DNA from: Syntrophomonas sp. UBA5314
GTDB taxonomy: Bacteria; Bacillota; Syntrophomonadia; Syntrophomonadales; Syntrophomonadaceae
Reading direction: 5' to 3'
DNA: 64,000 nt
NCBI GenBank assembly: GCA_002410325.1
Contig: DHRK01000007.1
Coordinates: 338,438 to 402,437, forward strand
In this document: positions 52,195 through 61,107 of the stretch, in pieces
How the letters are laid out: each line of letters begins with the position of its first letter
Position numbering within the stretch: the first letter of the stretch is position 1
Program-made: the position numbers and the translations under genes
The notes under the pieces: generated by a model
Told to the model about the DNA's origin: nothing
Database searches by the model: none
What the model saw: only the letters and a program-made list of their open reading frames with translations

Positions 52195-52223
52195 AAGGGA
52201 AAGCCATCAACCGGTTTTCCCTT
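52195..52223. terminator. Terminator between convergent pilus genes
   Basis: AAGGGAAAGCC (52195-52205) pairs with GGTTTTCCCTT (52213-52223), including one G-U pair, between the plus-strand pilin set and the minus-strand pilD. Confidence 0.7.
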
Positions 52224-52251
52224 TATTGTAATTACAGATATGTTTCGAAGA

Positions 52252-52998
52252 TTACAGAGTACTCAAATAAAAGGCTACTATCTGCTTCCCCCATATAAGG
52301 GTTATAAAAGCGCCCAGGGCCAGGTAAGGGCCGAAACGAATAGCGCTCTTGCGGTCTGCTTGGCCACGAGCCAGCAGGTAGCCGGCCGCTAGGCCGCCCA
52401 GCAGAGAGGCCAGAACAAATGTCACCAAGGCCCCCTGCCAGCCAATGAAGGCCCCTATCACCCCGGCCAGTTTTATGTCTCCCCCGCCCATGCCACCTCG
52501 GGAAGCCACGGCTATTACAAAAAAAAGAACGGCAAAACCCAATGATCCCAGCAAAGCGCTTTGTAAGCCAATAGTGAACCAGGCCAAGGCCAGACCGGCG
52601 AGGATGCCCGGATAGGTCAAACGATCTGGTATCAGCCCGGTCTGCAAGTCGGTAAAAGCCGCGCACAGTAATATGGTCACTAAAACGCAGCCGGCCAGAC
52701 TCTCAATAGATAATCCATAATATCGATATACCAGCCAGTAGCCCGCTGCACTCAATATTTCCACCAGGGGATATTGGCGAGAAATCGGAGCCCGGCAGTA
52801 GCGGCAGCGCCCCTTTAAAAACAGAAAACTCAGGACCGGAACCAGATCCATGGTCCTGAGTTTATGTTTACATGATGGACAGTGGCTGCCCGGCCAGACC
52901 ACCGACTCCCCTTGGGGAAGCCGGTGGATAAGTACATTTGTAAACGAGCCTATTATAAGTCCAACAACGGCAAAACTAATCTCCAGCATACTATTCAT
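52252..52998 (-). CDS. pilD: Prepilin peptidase/N-methyltransferase
   Basis: Eight membrane segments. The zinc-binding CPSCKH and CRYC pairs, the first catalytic Asp in FTDLQTGLIPD and the second in GGGDIKL are all present. It cuts the leaders of prepilins and methylates the new N-terminus. 248 residues. Follows pilA, with a short gap. Confidence 0.95.
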   Translation of the reverse strand: MNSMLEISFAVVGLIIGSFTNVLIHRLPQGESVVWPGSHCPSCKHKLRTMDLVPVLSFLFLKGRCRYCRAPISRQYPLVEILSAAGYWLVYRYYGLSIESLAGCVLVTILLCAAFTDLQTGLIPDRLTYPGILAGLALAWFTIGLQSALLGSLGFAVLFFVIAVASRGGMGGGDIKLAGVIGAFIGWQGALVTFVLASLLGGLAAGYLLARGQADRKSAIRFGPYLALGAFITLIWGKQIVAFYLSTL

Positions 52999-53006
52999 TT
53001 CAAAAT

Positions 53007-53453
53007 TTAGGGACCTGCTGGCGGAGTAGTTGCAACAACAGGATAACTCTCAGTTTCGTCCCAGTCTCCATCCGCGTCATCTTTGGTAGCTTTTCCTGGT
53101 GTTACTGAAATAGCTCCAGTGCCTTTTGTAATAGTACATCCATACGTCTTGGTCGTATCATAGGGTACTTCAATATTATCACTTGAGAGAAAACCAGCAT
53201 TTTTTAGGTCCGCCATTGTAACATCTTCCGTAGGACTTCCGTGCGAAGCGATATACATCTCTGCGGCTTTATAAATCATCGCCACATTCTCGTTGTGAGC
53301 ATTGTATTTCGAATCTTTCAGCATCTGACCGAATTTGGGCACAGCCAGGGCGGCTAGAACAGCCAGGATGGCCATTACTACCAGGAGTTCCACCAGGGTA
53401 AATCCTTTTTGATCGCGCACCTTTTTAAACAGGGCATTGAACTTCATGAGCAT
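53007..53453 (-). CDS. pilA: Major type IV pilin
   Basis: Leader ending QKG, then FTLVELLVVMAILAVLAALA with Glu5. After the helix a short beta domain with an acidic C-terminus follows. ATG 53453 is preferred because AGGAGG lies eight bases upstream (148 residues). The likely main pilus subunit, as it is directly upstream of pilD and downstream of pilC. Confidence 0.9.
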   Translation of the reverse strand: MLMKFNALFKKVRDQKGFTLVELLVVMAILAVLAALAVPKFGQMLKDSKYNAHNENVAMIYKAAEMYIASHGSPTEDVTMADLKNAGFLSSDNIEVPYDTTKTYGCTITKGTGAISVTPGKATKDDADGDWDETESYPVVATTPPAGP

Positions 53454-53578
53454 TATCATTACCTCCTAATCATATATATCTATCGGATTAAAGAGACTGA
53501 TCCCCCCTCTTGATTGTCTTTAGCTTAGTTATCGAAAGATTACATTCCAATGTTTATAACAATTTAACATTTTTTTCA

Positions 53579-54781
53579 TTACCCAACCGTACTTACGATG
53601 TCAAAGACCGGCAGTAGAGTGGCAACCACAATGGCCCCCACCATCAGAGCTACAAAAATAATCAAGAGTGGCTCCAACACGGACATCAGGGCATCAACCA
53701 TATGCATGACTTCCCGTTCAAAGTAATCGGACATCCGGACCAGCATGTCATCCAGGGCTCCGGTTTCCTCCCCCACCGCTATCATCTGGGTCACCATGGG
53801 TTCAAATACTCCGGTGGCCGCCAGGGGCTCGGCGATGGAATCCCCTTCGGTAATGCTGACCCGGGCGCTGTGAATAGCCTTTTGCATGACCACATTGCCG
53901 GCCACTTCTTCCATCACTTCCAGGGCCTGAAGGATGGGTATGCCGGCTCTAACCAGGGTGCCCATGGTCCGGGCAAAGCGGGCCACCCCGATCTGTCCGA
54001 TGGTCTTGCCCACCACCGGCAGCTTGAGATAAAATTTATCCCAGAATTCCCGCCCGCCTTCGGTTTTGCCCGACTTCTTTAAGGCGTATATTATAATAAC
54101 TACTGTGGGCAGCCAGAACATCCAGTAGCCCCGCAGAAAATCGCTGATCTTGATCAGCATCCGGGTGGGACCCGGCAGCTCGGCACCATACGAGTTAAAC
54201 ATGTCTACAAACATGGGCATTACAAATATCATAATTCCCATCATCATAATAATGGCAAAGATGCTGATGATCGCCGGATAAATCGAAGCCGACTTGATCT
54301 TGGCGTTGATCTCCTGCTCCCGCTCCAGATGCAGGCACAGCCTTTCTAATACTTCGTCCAGCATGCCCCCCAGTTCCCCTGCTTTTACCATACTGACATA
54401 TACATTGGAGAAAATGCGGGGATGTTTGGACAGAGCCTGCCAGAGAGGCAAGCCTTCAGAAATGTCCTGTTTTATTTCTCGCAGGGCGGCCTTCAACTTG
54501 GCGTTGCTGGCCTGAAGCTCCAAAATATTGAAGCACCTTATAATCGACAGCCCGGCCGCAATCATGGTAGCCAGCTGCCGGGTAATTAAAACCAGGTCCT
54601 TGGTCTTGACCCCGCCAAATGAGAGATTGATCTCCTTGCTCGAAGTGGTAGCCTCTTTCAACGACAGAACCGAATAATTTTGAGCCAGCAGGCTCTGGAT
54701 GACCGCTTCCCGGTTCTCCGCTTCCAGAACCCCGGATAGGTGTTTACCCTGCCTGGTCCGGACATTGTAGGCGTATTTCAC
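53579..54781 (-). CDS. pilC: Type IV pilus inner-membrane platform protein PilC
   Basis: 400 residues in two T2SSF/GspF repeats with four membrane segments. RQLATMIAAGLSIIRCFNIL in the first repeat and FARTMGTLVRAGIPILQALE in the second are the family signatures. Confidence 0.95.
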   Translation of the reverse strand: MKYAYNVRTRQGKHLSGVLEAENREAVIQSLLAQNYSVLSLKEATTSSKEINLSFGGVKTKDLVLITRQLATMIAAGLSIIRCFNILELQASNAKLKAALREIKQDISEGLPLWQALSKHPRIFSNVYVSMVKAGELGGMLDEVLERLCLHLEREQEINAKIKSASIYPAIISIFAIIMMMGIMIFVMPMFVDMFNSYGAELPGPTRMLIKISDFLRGYWMFWLPTVVIIIYALKKSGKTEGGREFWDKFYLKLPVVGKTIGQIGVARFARTMGTLVRAGIPILQALEVMEEVAGNVVMQKAIHSARVSITEGDSIAEPLAATGVFEPMVTQMIAVGEETGALDDMLVRMSDYFEREVMHMVDALMSVLEPLLIIFVALMVGAIVVATLLPVFDIVSTVG

Positions 54782-54822
54782 CTTTTATCCCCTCTCCTTA
54801 TATGCAAATGCCTGCTTTTCAC

Positions 54823-55881
54823 CTAACGAATATATCTATCAATATCAACCGAGCGTTTTTTAACTTCCTCCGATGAAATAAGGCCTTTCCTATACAAGTC
54901 CTCAAGTGATTTATCCATGGTTCCCATGCCGTACTGGGCTCCGGTTTGAATGGCTGAATAGATCTGGTGGGTTTTGTTTTCCCGTATCAGATTGCGGATG
55001 GCCGGAGTGGCTATCAAAACCTCGGTGGCCAAAGCCATACCCTTTTGGTCGGCCCGGGGAATAAGCTGCTGGCTGATTATGCCTTCAATGCAGTTGGATA
55101 ATTGGAAGGTTACATGATCCTGCTGGTGGGGAGGAAACACGTCAACGATCCGTTCGATGGACTGGGTAGCATTGGCCGAATGCAGCGTGGCCAAAACCAG
55201 GTGGCCGGTTTCAGCCGCGGTCAGGGCCGTAGCAATTGTCTCCAGGTCGCGCATTTCACCTATCAGTATCACATCCGGGTCCTGCCTCAAGGCGGCCCGC
55301 AGGGCCAGGGGAAAACTGGGTGTATCACTGCCTATCTCCCGCTGGTTAATGATGCAATTGCCATGTTTGTGCAGATATTCGATGGGATCCTCCAGGGTTA
55401 TTATGTTGCAGCCGCGCTTCTGGTTGATCAGGTTTATCATGGCCGCCTGGGTGGTCGATTTTCCGCTGCCGGTCACTCCGGTGACCAGGACCATACCCTG
55501 TTCCTTCAAAGCCAATTCCTTGACGATCGGCGGCAAACCCAGGCTGTCAAGATCCGGAATCGCTTCGGTTATCAAGCGGATGGCTATCGCCCAGGTTCCG
55601 CGCTGCATGTATATGTTGGCCCGGAAGCGGCCCAGACCGCTCAGGGCATGAGAGAAATCGCTCTGTCCCCACTTCTTTAGTTCTTCCCGAATTTTATCAC
55701 CGGGTATTATCTGCTCGGCCAGCTGGGTGGCGTCATCCTTGCTCAACACGTCGGCTCCCGGACAGGGCTGCAGCCTGCCGTAGACCCGCAGCATGGGCGG
55801 TCGGTTTACGGTAATGTGCACATCGGAGGCATTCATTGCCACCGCCTGCTGCATCACTTCCAGCATGCTCAATTTAGCCAA
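54823..55881 (-). CDS. pilT: Pilus retraction ATPase PilT
   Basis: 352 residues with Walker A VTGVTGSGKSTT, the Asp box LITLEDPIEYLH, Walker B VILIGEMRDLETI and the His box HLVLATLHSANA. It disassembles pili, powering twitching. Follows pilC upstream and pilB two bases away. Confidence 0.96.
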   Translation of the reverse strand: MAKLSMLEVMQQAVAMNASDVHITVNRPPMLRVYGRLQPCPGADVLSKDDATQLAEQIIPGDKIREELKKWGQSDFSHALSGLGRFRANIYMQRGTWAIAIRLITEAIPDLDSLGLPPIVKELALKEQGMVLVTGVTGSGKSTTQAAMINLINQKRGCNIITLEDPIEYLHKHGNCIINQREIGSDTPSFPLALRAALRQDPDVILIGEMRDLETIATALTAAETGHLVLATLHSANATQSIERIVDVFPPHQQDHVTFQLSNCIEGIISQQLIPRADQKGMALATEVLIATPAIRNLIRENKTHQIYSAIQTGAQYGMGTMDKSLEDLYRKGLISSEEVKKRSVDIDRYIR

Positions 55882-55883
55882 TT

Positions 55884-57575
55884 CTATCCCCCCAACAGCA
55901 CGGCCTTCATCACCTCTTCCAGGGTGGTGAGGCCCTGCCTTGCTTTCGCTATACCATCCTCCTTGATGGAAATAAAGCCTTCCTGGCTGGCTGCTTGTTC
56001 GATAACTCTTTCGTTATGCTCGCCCCGATTTATATACTGGCGCACCGTATTGCTTATCATCAAAACTTCATGGATGCCCATGCGCCCCTGGTAACCCATA
56101 TTCCGGCACATGTTGCAGCCGGTCGCTCTATAGTACTGCTGGCCGGCCTGCTCGGGCATTCCCAGGCGATGGGCGGTCTCTTCATCCAGGGTGTAGGATT
56201 CGCGGCAGTTGGTGCATAGCCTGCGGATAAGCCGTTGTCCAATCACCCCGGCTAGGGAAGAACCAATCAGGAAGTCTTCAATGCCCATGTCATTGAGTCT
56301 GGCCAGGGAACCGGCCGCGCTGTTGGTATGCAGGGTGGAAAACACCAGGTGACCGGTCAGAGAGGCTTGGACAGCCAGTTCAGCCGTTTCCCGGTCTCTT
56401 ATTTCACCCACCATGATGACGTCCGGGTCCTGGCGCAGGCAGGAGCGCAGGCCACTGGCAAAGGTCAAGCCGGCCCGGGGATTGGTCTGCACCTGGTTGA
56501 TTCCCGCCAGGGTGTATTCCACCGGGTCTTCCAGGGTAATGATGTTCTTGTCCATAGAGTTGACTTCGTTCAGGACTGAATAGAGGGTAGTGGTTTTACC
56601 GGATCCGGTGGGACCGGTCAGCAGTATCATCCCGTAGGGGCGCCGGGCCAAATGCAGCAAATATTCCTTATTCCGGGAGGAGAGTCCCAACTGCTCAATC
56701 CGGGTCAGGGCGTAGGACTGGTCCAAAATACGCATAACCACCTTTTCCCCGTAAGTGGTGGGGAGGGTGGAAAGGCGGAAGTCAACCTCCCGCATGTCAA
56801 CCTCGAAGCGAAAACGGCCGTCCTGGGGCAGGCGTTTTTCCGCAATGTCCATGCCGCCCATTATTTTGATGCGGGAGACCAGAGCCGCGTGATTTTGCTG
56901 GGGAATGGTCAGGACCTGATACAATTCCCCGTCGATGCGAAACCGCACCCGGGTTTCTCTTTCCTGGGGCTCGATGTGTATATCACTGGCGCGGCCCTGA
57001 ATGGCCTGAACCAGCATGGAATTGACCATGCGGATCATGGGCGCGTCATCCACTACCTTGATAGGCGCAGCTTCCTTTTTCGGCAGGATTTTTTGCTCGG
57101 TATGCAGTTCCCCCAGGATTTTTTCTATGTTGGGGTCCATCTGAAAAGCCAGGTTTTGCCGGATAGCCACATCCAGGTCGTTTTCCCCGGCTAAAACCGG
57201 TATAATGTTGAGGCCGGTGGCCATCTGAATATCGTCGATAGCCTTTTGATTTTGCGGGTCGGACATGGCCAGGGTCATGGTGTTTTTGCGCCGGGAAACC
57301 GGCAAAACGCGGTGCATCCGGATCAGGTTGATGGGCACCATTTTCAACAGTTCGGAGTCGATCTCCACATTGCTCATTTTAATATGGGGTATACCCATCA
57401 AAAATTCCAGAGCTTCTATCAATTGCTGCTCAGTCAGAATACCCCTTTGCACCAAAATACGGCCCAGTTTTTCACGGGTACGGCTCTGTTCGCTCAAAGC
57501 TGCATCCAGCTGATCCTGGCTTATTATCCCCATCTGAACCAGGGTTTCCCCGGTCATTTTCTTTTGCGCTGACAT
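55884..57575 (-). CDS. pilB: Pilus assembly ATPase PilB
   Basis: 563 residues. An N-terminal GspE/MshEN domain (LGRILVQRGILTEQQLIEAL) is followed by the ATPase domain with Walker A TGPTGSGKTTTLYS, Walker B VIMVGEIRDRETA and the Cys4 zinc motif (CTNC and CNMC). Powers pilus assembly. First gene of the pilBTC-pilA-pilD group. The 258 bases upstream, shared with the divergent gene at 57833, hold no feature I can support. Confidence 0.96.
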   Translation of the reverse strand: MSAQKKMTGETLVQMGIISQDQLDAALSEQSRTREKLGRILVQRGILTEQQLIEALEFLMGIPHIKMSNVEIDSELLKMVPINLIRMHRVLPVSRRKNTMTLAMSDPQNQKAIDDIQMATGLNIIPVLAGENDLDVAIRQNLAFQMDPNIEKILGELHTEQKILPKKEAAPIKVVDDAPMIRMVNSMLVQAIQGRASDIHIEPQERETRVRFRIDGELYQVLTIPQQNHAALVSRIKIMGGMDIAEKRLPQDGRFRFEVDMREVDFRLSTLPTTYGEKVVMRILDQSYALTRIEQLGLSSRNKEYLLHLARRPYGMILLTGPTGSGKTTTLYSVLNEVNSMDKNIITLEDPVEYTLAGINQVQTNPRAGLTFASGLRSCLRQDPDVIMVGEIRDRETAELAVQASLTGHLVFSTLHTNSAAGSLARLNDMGIEDFLIGSSLAGVIGQRLIRRLCTNCRESYTLDEETAHRLGMPEQAGQQYYRATGCNMCRNMGYQGRMGIHEVLMISNTVRQYINRGEHNERVIEQAASQEGFISIKEDGIAKARQGLTTLEEVMKAVLLGG

Positions 57576-57832
57576 GCTCCCTCTCCTTGAATAACGGCCC
57601 GCCTGCTCCGGTGTATAGAATCAGGTCTCTATGCCACCGACGAGTCAGGCCCAAGCACCTTTTCTCTATACATGTTATCGTCAAATAGCGGCCCGCACTT
57701 AACCGAATACGGCGTCGAATTTTACCCCAATTACCGGAATCAATGCTTAAAAATCGTCCAACCGGTGGACATTGCCTTTCAGTTTTGCTATGTTGATTCT
57801 AGTTTTATAAATTTGCCTGAGGAGGAAGTGAA

Positions 57833-59128
57833 ATGCCCTATTCCCTCTTGCGCTATTATTATTTTCTAGAAGACGATCTGTCCAGGGTTGAACAGTTTAA
57901 TGAAATCCTGACCGGCAACGGCTTTGCTCCCGGTACAACGGTTTTTAATTCGGGAAAATGGCATAACCGGCTTCTTTACGGCAATATGATCATTCTGGTC
58001 ACTGCCCTAAGCGACGGAACCGGGTGGGAAACCAGCCGATCACAGCTGGAGGATTGGGAAAAGCAGTCAGGCATTAACAGCGATCTTTTGGCCCGGGTCA
58101 CTGTATTGCATGACTCCTCGGATGCTTTTGACAGTTCTCTCGGATTGGCCCGCAAACTCTGCTCCTACCGGGATGCGATACCCTTTGGAAGCAGGCAGGG
58201 GCAGCTGGCCCGGCTGGACTGGAAATGGCCGCGCGGGCAGGCCTATTATCTTTATAGTGATCCGGAACCGGGTAAAGCCTCCAACTTCTTTGCCTCCGGC
58301 CTGCCCCTGGTGGAAGCGGCCTTAATCCGCTTGAACATGGTCAACAACCTTTACCGGGACCGCCATTCGATTGTCGACAAAGAGCGCCAGGAGATCGATA
58401 AAAAGCTCTCCCATATACTGCATATCCAGCTCGTTTCCGATCAGGCTCCGGTAAAAGAAGCCGAGGAACTGGAAGCCCAGATTCAAGAATTGGCCGCTTC
58501 TTATGGAATATTAGCCGGGGATTACAGCTCCCTGTCGGAAGCCTCCAACAAGATGCAGGACCTTATCAAAGCGGTAGTGCAGCATGTCCGGACCCAGCCC
58601 TTTTTACAGCTGCCGCCGGAGCTTTTAAATACGATTCTGCAGCCATACCAGGAGCGCTTGCGACAGCTTCAAAAAAGCCAGGAGACTCTGAACAGTTCGA
58701 GGGAAAACCACCGGGCGGCTATCGACGTGGTCCGCAGCCGGATTGATATCATGATGAGCCGGGAAAATATCGAAACCCAGGAACGAATTAAGGACCTGAT
58801 GGAGATCAATACAACGGTTCAAAAGCAGAGTCTGGTCTTTCAAGTAGCGGCGGGGATCATTGAGTTTATCGTCCTGGCTTATTACAGCCATTCCCTGTGG
58901 AAGGCCCTGGCCCACAACGCCTACGCCATGATCCCTCCCTGGCTGCAGTTTATCGTGGTTCTGCTCTTCTCTTATACAACGGTTAAGGCCACCCATCTGG
59001 TGGCTGAATACCGCCAGGGCGACCACCACGTTAAAGGCAAATTGATAGTCTACGGAATCAGCCTGGGCCTAATCCTCGCGGTCATCATCACTGCCAGCGT
59101 GCTGATGGAAGCCCAAGGCGCCCACTAA
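57833..59128 (+). CDS. Coiled-coil protein with C-terminal membrane segments, function unknown
   Basis: 431 residues: a soluble domain (1-160), a long coiled coil with a heptad pattern (about 165-330) and three membrane segments (about 333-425). ATG with GAGGAGG eight bases upstream. Divergent from pilB and read toward the rubrerythrin-like gene. Not recognised. Its position suggests a link to the pilus genes, but nothing in its sequence shows that. Confidence 0.6.
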   Translation: MPYSLLRYYYFLEDDLSRVEQFNEILTGNGFAPGTTVFNSGKWHNRLLYGNMIILVTALSDGTGWETSRSQLEDWEKQSGINSDLLARVTVLHDSSDAFDSSLGLARKLCSYRDAIPFGSRQGQLARLDWKWPRGQAYYLYSDPEPGKASNFFASGLPLVEAALIRLNMVNNLYRDRHSIVDKERQEIDKKLSHILHIQLVSDQAPVKEAEELEAQIQELAASYGILAGDYSSLSEASNKMQDLIKAVVQHVRTQPFLQLPPELLNTILQPYQERLRQLQKSQETLNSSRENHRAAIDVVRSRIDIMMSRENIETQERIKDLMEINTTVQKQSLVFQVAAGIIEFIVLAYYSHSLWKALAHNAYAMIPPWLQFIVVLLFSYTTVKATHLVAEYRQGDHHVKGKLIVYGISLGLILAVIITASVLMEAQGAH

Positions 59129-59136
59129 ACAGAGCT

Positions 59137-59211
59137 AGTGCTGCAATAGGGGGACGGAGATTTTGTTGCATTGCAAATGCAACAAAATCTCCGTCCCCCT
59201 ATTGCAGCACT
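59137..59211. repeat. Perfect 36-bp-arm palindrome between convergent genes (REP-like)
   Basis: Arms 59137-59172 and 59176-59211 are exact reverse complements around a GCA loop. Inside is AGGGGGACGGAG, related to the AGGGGACGG motif at 43960-43988. No T-run flanks it. The stem is far longer than a terminator needs and begins eight bases after one stop codon and ends one base before the other. It could still end transcription of both genes. Confidence 0.9.
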
Positions 59212-59212
59212 A

Positions 59213-59401
59213 TTAGCCGAGTAGTTTTATGGCTTTCAATCTATCCGACAGGCGTTTATAATGGTTCTCTTCTTCCCGGGCCAGCTGTTCAAAAAGCAGG
59301 CGGCTTTCCGGGTCATCCGCTTGTTTGGCCAGATCCCGGTAGCGATCCCGGGCTTTTTCTTCAGCCTCTATAGCCATTTTCAGAGCCTCTTTCAGCATCA
59401 T
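59213..59401 (-). CDS. Rubrerythrin-like mini-protein (single half domain)
   Basis: 62 residues from ATG 59401 (GGGAG eight bases upstream). It keeps the ferritin-like helix pair with EEKARDRYRDLA and the metal motif EEENHYKRL (ExxH), about half of a rubrerythrin four-helix bundle. Two copies could assemble a di-iron site. Between the palindrome and aroB. Confidence 0.65.
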   Translation of the reverse strand: MMLKEALKMAIEAEEKARDRYRDLAKQADDPESRLLFEQLAREEENHYKRLSDRLKAIKLLG

Positions 59402-59461
59402 ATCCATCACTCCCGCCAAGGCATATATTTCATTTAGTTATAAACAAACTCCCGGCGGCTG

Positions 59462-60571
59462 TCAATAATTAGGGCTGTATTTCTGGGCCTGTCGTATGGC
59501 TCGGTAAACCAGTTCCCGGGGAGGGGCTTCAACAACTACATAGGCCCCGATTCCCCTGGGCAAGATAAATCTCAGGCGATTATGGGACGACTTTTTGTCA
59601 TTCATCATTCCGGTGTAGACCTCCTCGGGGTCATATCCGGGAAAGCGGGTGGCCAGCCCCAGCGCCCGGTACAGCAGGCCAATTCGGTTTAACTGCCCCT
59701 GGTCCAGATATCCCATTTCCAGGGCCATGAAAGCAGCTGCAATGGTGCCCATGGCCACCGCCTCGCCATGCCGAAAGGCCTGGTATTCCCCCAGCATCTC
59801 CAGGGAATGGCCGAAGGTATGGCCCAGGTTCAAAACCATCCGGTGCCTGGCTTCCTGTTCATCCTCTTCCACAACCTCCGCCTTGATCCGGCAGGCCTGG
59901 TAGATGAGTTCTTCAATACATTCGGGGTCTTGGGCCCTGACCTGCTCGACATGCTCCTCCAGATAGCCAAAGAAGCCGGCATCACAGGCTATGCCGTATT
60001 TGACCGCTTCGCCCAGTCCTCCCCGGTACTCTCTTTCCTCCAGGGTCTTTAAAGTGAGGGGATCGATGAGCACCAGTCGCGGCTGATGAAAGGCTCCCAG
60101 CAGGTTTTTGCCCCGAGGATGATTAACCGCTACCTTGCCCCCCACGCTACTGTCCACCTGGGCCAGAAGGGTTGTAGGAAGCTGGATAAAATCAATCCCC
60201 CGGTGGACAAGGGAGGCCACCAGACCGGCCAGGTCTCCAACCACGCCGCCTCCCAGGGCAATGGCTCCACCGCTCCGGTCTAAATTCCAGGCGATAGCCC
60301 GGTCTATGATCTTCATTGCTTCATCCATATTTTTATATTGCTCGCCATCCGGCATCAGGCTGACCAGCACCTCATAGCCCTGGCTTTGCAGGGCCTTTAC
60401 AAGCTTTTCTCCATACAGGCCGTACACCCGCTCGTTGCTGACCAGTAGAAAGCGCCTGGCCCGGCTGGCTTCGGAGATGCCTGCGCCGGCCTGGGTCAGG
60501 CTGCCTGCGCCTATCCGTATTGAATAGCTTCGCTCCCCCAGATCCACCCTGAGTTCTCGCAAAGCGCTCAC
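59462..60571 (-). CDS. aroB: 3-dehydroquinate synthase
   Basis: Second step of the shikimate pathway. NAD site GGGVVGDLAGLVASLVHRG and metal-binding LNLGHTFGHSLE are clear. 369 residues. GTG start overlaps the aroK stop by four bases (GTGA); a TTG three codons later with better spacing is an alternative. Confidence 0.95.
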   Translation of the reverse strand: MSALRELRVDLGERSYSIRIGAGSLTQAGAGISEASRARRFLLVSNERVYGLYGEKLVKALQSQGYEVLVSLMPDGEQYKNMDEAMKIIDRAIAWNLDRSGGAIALGGGVVGDLAGLVASLVHRGIDFIQLPTTLLAQVDSSVGGKVAVNHPRGKNLLGAFHQPRLVLIDPLTLKTLEEREYRGGLGEAVKYGIACDAGFFGYLEEHVEQVRAQDPECIEELIYQACRIKAEVVEEDEQEARHRMVLNLGHTFGHSLEMLGEYQAFRHGEAVAMGTIAAAFMALEMGYLDQGQLNRIGLLYRALGLATRFPGYDPEEVYTGMMNDKKSSHNRLRFILPRGIGAYVVVEAPPRELVYRAIRQAQKYSPNY

Positions 60572-61107
60572 CCTCTCCCTGCTTCTTCTCTTTTGCCGGC
60601 CTGGACCGTATAGTTGATTATCAGGGCGACTATCTCTTCCAGCTCCTTGCCGCTGGTATCAATGGTCAGGTCAGCCGTGCTGTAAAAGGCCTCCCGTTGT
60701 TTCAGCATTTCTTGGATGTCCTCAATGCTGCTCCCCTTTTTTAAGAGAGGCCGGGTGCCCTTTTTCCGGTTGACCCTTTCCAGAATATCCTCCGGTTTGG
60801 CCTGCAGGCAAACTACGAGCCCGTTCTGTTTCAAGGCCTGTATATTCTCAGGATCCAGCACCACTCCGCCACCGGTCGCGATCACCAGATTCCGGCGCTT
60901 GCCTAGCTTCTCCGCCAGCAGGCGCTCCTCGGAACGAAAGCGCATTTCCCCATACACCCTGAATATCCTCTCCACCGGCATACCTAAAAGGTGTTCTATT
61001 TCCCGGTCCATATCCAGGAACTCCCGGTGCAGTTTCTGGCCTAAACGGGTCCCCACAGAGCTCTTTCCAGTGCCCATGAAACCGATCAAGACTATATTTT
61101 TTCCCAT
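60568..61107 (-). CDS. aroK: Shikimate kinase
   Basis: Walker A GFMGTGKSSVG and the adenine-lid/shikimate residues LDMDREIEH and GGGVVLD. ATG 61107 is preferred because AAAGG lies seven bases upstream (179 residues). It overlaps aroC by 16 bases and aroB by four. Confidence 0.94.
   Translation of the reverse strand: MGKNIVLIGFMGTGKSSVGTRLGQKLHREFLDMDREIEHLLGMPVERIFRVYGEMRFRSEERLLAEKLGKRRNLVIATGGGVVLDPENIQALKQNGLVVCLQAKPEDILERVNRKKGTRPLLKKGSSIEDIQEMLKQREAFYSTADLTIDTSGKELEEIVALIINYTVQAGKREEAGRG

Noticed and set aside
57672..57869. 65-codon plus-strand frame upstream of the 57833 gene.
   Set aside because: No ribosome binding site; it overlaps the real start at 57833, which has GAGGAGG.
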